Below, in pieces: positions 59,285 to 64,000 of a DNA stretch of 64,000 nt. This stretch comes from Salinispora oceanensis (GTDB lineage Bacteria > Actinomycetota > Actinomycetes > Mycobacteriales > Micromonosporaceae). Both the position numbers and the translations under genes were made by a program. The first letter of the stretch is position 1. Each line of letters opens with the position of its first letter. Below the pieces are notes generated by a model. That model was not told the origin of the DNA. It did no database searches and was given only the letters and a program-made list of their open reading frames with translations. Location: contig NZ_KB911579.1 in NCBI RefSeq assembly GCF_000383575.1, positions 1,952,423 to 2,016,422 of the forward strand, written 5' to 3'.

Positions 59285-59324
59285 TTATCCACAGCAAGGA
59301 CCACTTCTCCACAAGTTATCCACA
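59285..59324 (+). promoter_or_regulatory. cluster of DnaA-box-like 9-mers
   Basis: TTATCCACA at 59285-59293 and 59316-59324, with TTCTCCACA (one mismatch) at 59305-59313, all in the same orientation within 40 bases. TTATCCACA is the consensus DnaA box. No dnaA or dnaN gene is in the window. The cluster lies between divergent peptidase and DUF485-like genes. Confidence 0.55.
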
Positions 59325-59395
59325 GGGCGGTGCGATGCTTCACCGGCCAGCAGGGCAGCGCTTGACTTTCCCCGGAATCGAGCGAGACTGCCGGA

Positions 59396-59800
59396 GTGGT
59401 CGCCGCCGATGACCGCGTTTCCGCGCGGACCCGCATCGTGCTCGCCGATGTGGTCCGGCGCGAGTCCGACAGCGAGCACCCCCGCATCGAACACCCCCGC
59501 ACCGAACTCGCCGAGCAGACCCGGGTCGGCGAAGCGCTGGTCCGCGGCCTGGTCCGGGCGCAACTCTCCCTGGCGTTGCGGCTCTGGCTGGTGGTGGCCG
59601 TCGGGCTCGGCGGCCTGCCGTGGCTGTTCGCCATCGCGCCGTCGGTCGGCCGGATCACCGTGCTCGGGGTACACCTGCCGTGGGTGCTGCTCGGCGGGCT
59701 CTCCTTCCCGTTCCTGGTCCTGGTTGGCTGGGCGTACGTGCGCCTGGCCGAACGCAACGAGCAGGACTTCACCGACCTGATCCAGCGGCCGGAGCGCTGA
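59396..59800 (+). CDS. DUF485-like small membrane protein
   Basis: A 134-residue protein: charged N-terminus (residues 1-52) and two membrane segments (SLALRLWLVVAVGLGGLPWLF; LPWVLLGGLSFPFLVLVGWAYV). It is followed 3 bases later by a sodium:solute symporter gene, the arrangement of DUF485/YjcH partners of acetate-type transporters. GTG 59396 is the best start; the ribosome site is poor. Confidence 0.7.
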   Translation: MVAADDRVSARTRIVLADVVRRESDSEHPRIEHPRTELAEQTRVGEALVRGLVRAQLSLALRLWLVVAVGLGGLPWLFAIAPSVGRITVLGVHLPWVLLGGLSFPFLVLVGWAYVRLAERNEQDFTDLIQRPER

Positions 59801-59802
59801 GT

Positions 59803-61437
59803 GTGGGCAACGGCTACGTCGCTCCGGCGATCGTCGCGGTCACCCTGATCACCGTCGGCATCGGCTTCTACGGCCTGCGCCTCGCCCGCACCACCTCGGA
59901 CTTCCTGGTGGCGTCCCGGGCGGTCAGCCCAACCTGGAACGCCGCCGCGATCGGCGGGGAGTACCTGTCCGCGGCGAGCTTCCTCGGCATCGCCGGTCTG
60001 ATCCTCAAGCACGGCGTGGACGTGCTCTGGTACCCGGTCGGCTTCGCCGCCGGATACCTGGCGCTGCTGCTCTTCGTCGCCGCGCCGCTGCGCCGCTCCG
60101 GGGCGTTCACCCTGCCCGACTTCTGTGAGCTCCGGCTGGGCTCCCGGCGGCTGCGTACCCTTGCCACCGCGTTCGTGATCTTCATTGGTTGGCTCTACCT
60201 CGTCCCCCAGCTGCAGGGCGCCGGACTGACCATGGCCACGTTGACCGGCTCGCCCTACCCGCTGGGCGCCCTCCTGGTCGCGGCGGTGGTCACCGCGAAC
60301 GTGGCGCTCGGCGGCATGCGCGCGATCACCTTCGTCCAGGCGTTTCAATACTGGCTAAAGCTGACCGCTCTCGCCGTACCGGCGATCTTCCTGGTGTTGC
60401 AGTGGCAGGCCGACGCCCGCCCGGCGGTGACCCCAGTGGAGGGTCCGACCTTCCGCACCGCGACCACCGTCGTGGTCGAACATCCCGCCACCCTCACCCT
60501 CCCCGACGGCCAGCTGCGGCAGGTACGCCCCGGCGACGAGCTGACCTTCGCCGCCGGGCAACCGGTGCCCGCGGTGACCGGAGTCGCCATCGACCCGGCC
60601 GACTGGTTGCTGCCCAGCACCGAAGCCGACGACCAGGGCCTCTTCACCACCTACTCGCTGATCCTCGCCACCTTCCTCGGCACAATGGGCCTACCGCACG
60701 TGCTGGCGCGCTTCTACACCAACCCGGACGGCGCCGCCGCCCGCCGCACCACCCTGGTGGTCCTGGCCCTGGTCGGCGCCTTCTACCTGCTGCCGACCGT
60801 CTACGGGGCACTCGGCCGGATCTACACCCCGCACCTGCTGCTCACCGGGGAGACCGACGCGGTGGTGCTGCTCCTGCCCGGCGCGGCTTTGGGTACGGGG
60901 ACCACCGGCCGGCTGCTCGCCGCGCTGGTCGCCGCCGGCGCGTTCGCGGCCTTCCTCTCCACCTCCTCCGGCCTGCTCACCAGTGTCGCCGGAGTGATCT
61001 CCACGGATGTGCTGGGCCGTGGCTCGGTACGCGGGTTCCGACTCGCCACCGTGCTCGCCGGCAGCGTGCCCACGGTGTTCGCGCTCAACGTCTCCGGGCT
61101 GGAGGTGTCACAGGTGGTGGGGTTGGCGTTCGCGGTGGCCGCCTCGAGCTTCTGCCCACTGCTGGTGCTGGGCATCTGGTGGCGGGGGCTGACCGCCCGC
61201 GGCGCCGCCGTCGGGGTGCTCGCCGGTGGGGGCGCCGCGGCCGCGGCGGTACTCGTGACCGTGCTCGGCCCCCCGCTGGCCGGATGGCCGGCCACCCTCC
61301 TCGCGCAGCCAGCCGCCTGGACGGTCCCGCTCGCCTTCACCGTTATGGTGGCGGTGTCAACGGCCACGCGCCGCCACGTCCCGACCGATGTCGGTGCCAC
61401 GATGCTCCGGCTGCACGCCCCCGAAGCCCTGCGATAG
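59803..61437 (+). CDS. sodium:solute symporter (acetate permease-like)
   Basis: A 544-residue SSS-family transporter with about 13 membrane segments. ASRAVSPTWNAAAIGGEYLSAASFLGIAGLI and YLVPQLQGAGLTMATLTG are typical of ActP-like monocarboxylate carriers, as is TMGLPHVLARFYTNPDG and TSSGLLTSVAGVISTDVL. A periplasmic insert of about 75 residues (about 205-280: PAVTPVEGPTF ... LLPSTEADDQ) is also seen in this subgroup. GTG 59803 follows the partner's stop directly. Confidence 0.9.
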   Translation: MGNGYVAPAIVAVTLITVGIGFYGLRLARTTSDFLVASRAVSPTWNAAAIGGEYLSAASFLGIAGLILKHGVDVLWYPVGFAAGYLALLLFVAAPLRRSGAFTLPDFCELRLGSRRLRTLATAFVIFIGWLYLVPQLQGAGLTMATLTGSPYPLGALLVAAVVTANVALGGMRAITFVQAFQYWLKLTALAVPAIFLVLQWQADARPAVTPVEGPTFRTATTVVVEHPATLTLPDGQLRQVRPGDELTFAAGQPVPAVTGVAIDPADWLLPSTEADDQGLFTTYSLILATFLGTMGLPHVLARFYTNPDGAAARRTTLVVLALVGAFYLLPTVYGALGRIYTPHLLLTGETDAVVLLLPGAALGTGTTGRLLAALVAAGAFAAFLSTSSGLLTSVAGVISTDVLGRGSVRGFRLATVLAGSVPTVFALNVSGLEVSQVVGLAFAVAASSFCPLLVLGIWWRGLTARGAAVGVLAGGGAAAAAVLVTVLGPPLAGWPATLLAQPAAWTVPLAFTVMVAVSTATRRHVPTDVGATMLRLHAPEALR

Positions 61438-61557
61438 AGCGCCGTAAACCGCATCCGCCTGCACTGGGCCGAAACGCGGGTGTGCTGGCTGTCATCCAGA
61501 GTGGCCAGCAGGCAAGGCTTCGCCACCACACCTGATCTCGTCCGGGATCGGAGCCGT

Positions 61558-61597
61558 CCGGCCCGGGCCCCTCCGGAAGGGAGAAGCCCGGGACCGG
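61558..61597 (-). terminator. hairpin terminator of sigma-partner operon
   Basis: CCGGCCCGGGC and GCCCGGGACCGG arms with an 18-base loop. It lies 11 bases past the stop of the membrane partner gene. A similar hairpin follows the paralogue at 63057-63091. Confidence 0.65.
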
Positions 61598-61607
61598 AAA
61601 GCATCAT

Positions 61608-62345
61608 TCAACAGGCGGCGTCGATACTGGCGCAGAGCCGGGCGGCGGTGCGCTCCGCGATACGCTGGTCCTCGGCCGGATCAATGCCTTTGATGCCCAC
61701 CTGGGCCACCAGTTCGCCCTGTCGCACGAAGAGCCAACGGGACGTCAGGTCGCCGGTCCGACCAACCAGCAACGACTCGTCCCCCGCGAGGTCCGAGGCG
61801 AAGACCTCCATCCCCTTGCTGCTGTCCGGGTCTCGGGGCTTACAGCCGGCCACCTCCCGCCGAACGTTTTCCATCATGGTCTTCGCGGCCTCCTCCGAAT
61901 GCCTTTCCACACGCTCGAACAAATAGTAATCATAAGTCTGGATGAAACCATCCTCCCGGAACGCATTCGCCTCTGGCCAACTCTGTTCGTCGCCCTCGCA
62001 GGTGCGGCTGGTCTCCATATCGAAATACCAGGCAATGCCCGGTTCGATAAGCGTCGGACCGAAAACCCCCACAAGATCCTCGTAGCGGAGCATGGCTGCG
62101 GTCGGAATACCCGGCGACGCCAAGGAGCTGTTCGTCGCGGGTGGTGCCGGCGGTACCGGCTCCCGGCCCTCAGCCAGGGCCACCGCACCGCTAGCGACCA
62201 CGGCGACAGCGACCACACTCGCCAAACCAGCAACAAGACGGGTCTGCCGGGTCCGCCGCCGGGCACGCGCACGCACCTGATCAACCGGATCCCAGTTCAG
62301 AGCTTCAGTATCGTGATACAACTCGGCAAAAAACGAATCAGGCAT
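61608..62345 (-). CDS. membrane partner of ECF sigma factor, first copy
   Basis: A 245-residue single-span protein: cytoplasmic N-terminus (MPDSFFAELYHDTEALNWDP...), span LVAGLASVVAVAVVASGAVAL, and an exported domain with two Cys (SRTCEGDEQSW, VAGCKPRD) and the ending ARLCASIDAAC. Its ATG overlaps the sigma factor stop by 8 bases. The overlap and topology suggest an anti-sigma factor or sensor, though no zinc-binding ZAS motif is visible. A paralogue starts at 63999. Confidence 0.75.
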   Translation of the reverse strand: MPDSFFAELYHDTEALNWDPVDQVRARARRRTRQTRLVAGLASVVAVAVVASGAVALAEGREPVPPAPPATNSSLASPGIPTAAMLRYEDLVGVFGPTLIEPGIAWYFDMETSRTCEGDEQSWPEANAFREDGFIQTYDYYLFERVERHSEEAAKTMMENVRREVAGCKPRDPDSSKGMEVFASDLAGDESLLVGRTGDLTSRWLFVRQGELVAQVGIKGIDPAEDQRIAERTAARLCASIDAAC

Positions 62346-62346
62346 G
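62127..62346. repeat. 220-bp block shared with the paralogue
   Basis: 219 of 220 bases are identical to 63781-64000; the only difference is C at 62327 versus A at 63981. Beyond 62127 the two genes diverge. This includes the start codon, membrane segment and linker start. A recent gene conversion or partial duplication fits. Confidence 0.9.
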
Positions 62347-62838
62347 ATTGACCTCCTCCGGAAACGAGGTGTCAAGAAGAACAGCAAGGGCTTTGCGCCC
62401 ACGAGCAAGACGAGCCTTGACAGTGCCCGTCGGCGCACCCGTCTGATCAGCAATCTCAGCAACAGACAGATCCACCAGATGATGCAAGACAACCGCCTCC
62501 CGCTGCTCACTCGGCAACTGCCGCAACGCAGCTACCAACGCCACAGTGTTCTCCGACGGAGGCCCAGCGGCCGCACCGACACCATGCCGGCGATACGCAG
62601 AAATTCCATTACGAATCTTGCGCCAACGATTCACCAACCGCCGGTGCCCAACAGTCCGCACCCACGCCTCCGGATCGTCGTACGTGCTGATCTTCGACCA
62701 ACGCTGCCAAGCCCGCACATACGCCTCCTGCGCAGCATCCTGCGCCTCACCCAGATCACCACCCAGCGCATAAAGCACCGTGACAACCCGATGTCGCGTG
62801 CTGCGGTAAAACTCCGCGAAACCGTCTTCCGCATCCAC
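62338..62838 (-). CDS. ECF sigma factor, SigE family
   Basis: A 166-residue sigma factor. Region 2 (FAEFYRSTRHRVVTVLYALGGDLGEAQDAAQEAYVRAWQRW) and region 4 (LVAALRQLPSEQREAVVLHHLVDLSVAEIADQTGAPTGTVKARLARGRKAL) are complete. It belongs to the SigE (SgaX/M-type) group of actinomycete ECF factors. Translation is coupled to the membrane partner. The corresponding sigma gene for the second partner copy should lie just beyond 64000. Confidence 0.92.
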   Translation of the reverse strand: MDAEDGFAEFYRSTRHRVVTVLYALGGDLGEAQDAAQEAYVRAWQRWSKISTYDDPEAWVRTVGHRRLVNRWRKIRNGISAYRRHGVGAAAGPPSENTVALVAALRQLPSEQREAVVLHHLVDLSVAEIADQTGAPTGTVKARLARGRKALAVLLDTSFPEEVNHA

Positions 62839-63056
62839 TACGCTCCACCCCTCTCAACTCCGCCACTATCACCCGCCACAAACCACGACGGTTGCGGAAG
62901 ACCCGCCAATCAGTGCCACAGTGGAAGGCCGACCTGGTCACGGCCGACCGGCTGCGCCCGCCGAAGTAGTGTGCGACCTGCCCGTGCTGGGCAGGTTTGG
63001 TAGCTGAGAGACGGCCATCGCGTCAATCCATCACGACGACCAGGGGCAGAGACCAT

Positions 63057-63091
63057 GGCCAGGGCCCCTCCGCTGCGGAAGGGCCCTGGCC
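63057..63091 (-). terminator. hairpin terminator
   Basis: GGCCAGGGCCC and GGGCCCTGGCC form a perfect 11-bp stem around a 13-base loop, 11 bases past the stop of the gene at 63103. No T-run. Confidence 0.7.
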
Positions 63092-63102
63092 CACAGTCCA
63101 GC

Positions 63103-63999
63103 TCAGCAGGCGTCGGTGCCGGCGCAGAGCCGTGCGGCTGTGCGCTCCGCGATACGCTGATCCTCGACCGGATCAACGCCCTTGAGCCACACCTGGGCCA
63201 CCAGTTCGCCCTGGCGCACGAAGAGCCAGCGGGACGTCGCCTTCTCGCCGATCCGACCAACCAGCAACGACTCGTCACCCGCGAGGCCGGAGGCGAAGAC
63301 CTCCATCCCCTCGCTGCTGTCCGGATTCAGGGGCGTACAGCCGTCCACCTCCCGCCGAACGTTCCCCATCGTGGTCTTCGCGCCTTCCTCCGAATGCCGC
63401 TCCACGCGCTCGATCACCGTGCCTTCGGTCCCCTTGTAAAAGACAGCTCCCCGGAACGCCTTCTCCCCTGGCCAGCTCTGTCCATCTTCCTCGCAGGTGT
63501 AGCTGGTCACCGCATGAAAAGACCAGTCGCCGTCCAGATCGTCGCCCGCTGCCCGGAAGCCGGTCGGGAGATCTTCGGTACGAAGCATGGCCGTGGCCGG
63601 AACATCCGGTGACGGCGGGTCGAGGGTCGGTTGATCGGTGGTCTCCGGCGATTCGCTCGGCGGGACCGTGCTCGGCGGGACCGTGCTCGGTGGGACCGTG
63701 CTCGGCGGGACCGTGCTCGGCGAGGGCGAAAGGGAGGGCGTCGGGCTACTGCTGGGGCTGGGCGAAAGGCTGGGTGAGGGGCTGTTCGTCGCGGGTGGTG
63801 CCGGCGGTACCGGCTCCCGGCCCTCAGCCAGGGCCACCGCACCGCTAGCGACCACGGCGACAGCGACCACACTCGCCAAACCAGCAACAAGACGGGTCTG
63901 CCGGGTCCGCCGCCGGGCACGCGCACGCACCTGATCAACCGGATCCCAGTTCAGAGCTTCAGTATCGTGATACAACTCGGAAAAAAACGAATCAGGCAT
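63103..63999 (-). CDS. membrane partner of ECF sigma factor, second copy
   Basis: A 298-residue paralogue of the protein at 61608. Residues 1-73 are nearly identical (73 of the first block), then a Ser/Pro-rich linker (SPSPSLSPSPSSSPTPSLSPS and four PSTVP repeats) of about 55 residues replaces the short linker of the first copy. The exported domain keeps TCEEDGQSWPG, NVRREVDGCTPLNPDSS and CAGTDAC with about 65-70% similarity. The start codon is at 63999, one base from the window end, so its sigma factor is not visible. Confidence 0.78.
   Translation of the reverse strand: MPDSFFSELYHDTEALNWDPVDQVRARARRRTRQTRLVAGLASVVAVAVVASGAVALAEGREPVPPAPPATNSPSPSLSPSPSSSPTPSLSPSPSTVPPSTVPPSTVPPSTVPPSESPETTDQPTLDPPSPDVPATAMLRTEDLPTGFRAAGDDLDGDWSFHAVTSYTCEEDGQSWPGEKAFRGAVFYKGTEGTVIERVERHSEEGAKTTMGNVRREVDGCTPLNPDSSEGMEVFASGLAGDESLLVGRIGEKATSRWLFVRQGELVAQVWLKGVDPVEDQRIAERTAARLCAGTDAC
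63661..63720 (-). repeat. 15-bp tandem repeat, four units
   Basis: CGGGACCGTGCTCGG repeated four times (one unit begins with T). It encodes PSTVP units on the minus strand. Absent from the paralogue at 61608, so it arose after duplication or was lost there. Confidence 0.9.
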
Positions 64000-64000
64000 G

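Noticed and set aside
1..64000. CRISPR array, prophage or insertion sequence
   Set aside because: No regular spacer-repeat array, phage structural gene or transposase was seen.

Overview
The window is high-GC actinomycete DNA. Carotenoid genes (crtE, crtI, crtB, idi), a BluB-type DMB synthase, a Tad pilus locus, DUF397/DUF5753 regulators, many GTG starts and genes overlapping by 4 bases all fit Micromonosporaceae. The tandem secreted Pmp-like beta-helix proteins at the left end recall the Pmp families reported from Salinispora, so Salinispora or a close Micromonospora relative is my best guess. The taxon is an inference; no rRNA is present.

Layout. 1-4.8 kb: two paralogous secreted beta-helix proteins with similar 5' leaders, and between them an HTH regulator divergent from a two-gene cassette of small proteins. 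4.9-5.3 kb: tRNA-Phe, tRNA-Asp and tRNA-Glu, all minus strand. 5.5-10.7 kb: a carotenoid locus, crtE-crtI-idi-regulator leftward and crtB rightward from a 64-bp divergent promoter; the regulator is a MerR/B12-domain photoreceptor homologue. 10.7-15.2 kb: disulfide oxidoreductase, MmgE/PrpD protein, crotonase, bluB. 15.2-26.2 kb: a nearly complete Tad pilus operon on the minus strand (lipoprotein, secreted protein, CpaB, CpaE, TadA, TadB, TadC, small membrane protein, two TadE-like, TadG-like, LysM) with a divergent prepilin peptidase; an opposite-strand MOSC gene splits the operon.

26.2-34 kb is an accessory stretch ending at tRNA-Ser. It holds a DUF397/DUF5753 pair, a 30-bp repeat array, a second small-protein cassette, a 489-bp direct duplication carrying a NUDIX gene on each side of a frameshifted membrane-protein pseudogene, small membrane proteins, a MerR regulator and a HEAT-like protein. 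34-38.7 kb: quinone oxidoreductase, SoxR, split transketolase, GT2 glycosyltransferase, lipoprotein. 38.8-48.7 kb: two-component system, thiolase, PH-like protein, rhomboid, cyclophilin, CorA, aminotransferase, CBS protein.

48.9-51.4 kb is a compact three-gene unit: nucleotidyltransferase, a dehydrogenase resembling archaeal sn-glycerol-1-phosphate dehydrogenase, and a CDP-alcohol phosphotransferase. Together they suggest a pathway that makes and uses a CDP-activated alcohol, perhaps glycerol-1-phosphate. 51.4-61.4 kb: GT4 glycosyltransferase, Fpg/Nei glycosylase, polyprenyl glycosylphosphotransferase, epimerase, LytS/LytTR pair, a second A24 peptidase, a DnaA-box-like cluster, and a DUF485-like plus sodium:solute symporter pair. 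61.6 kb to the end: an ECF sigma factor with an overlapping membrane partner, and a second copy of the partner that starts at the last bases of the window.
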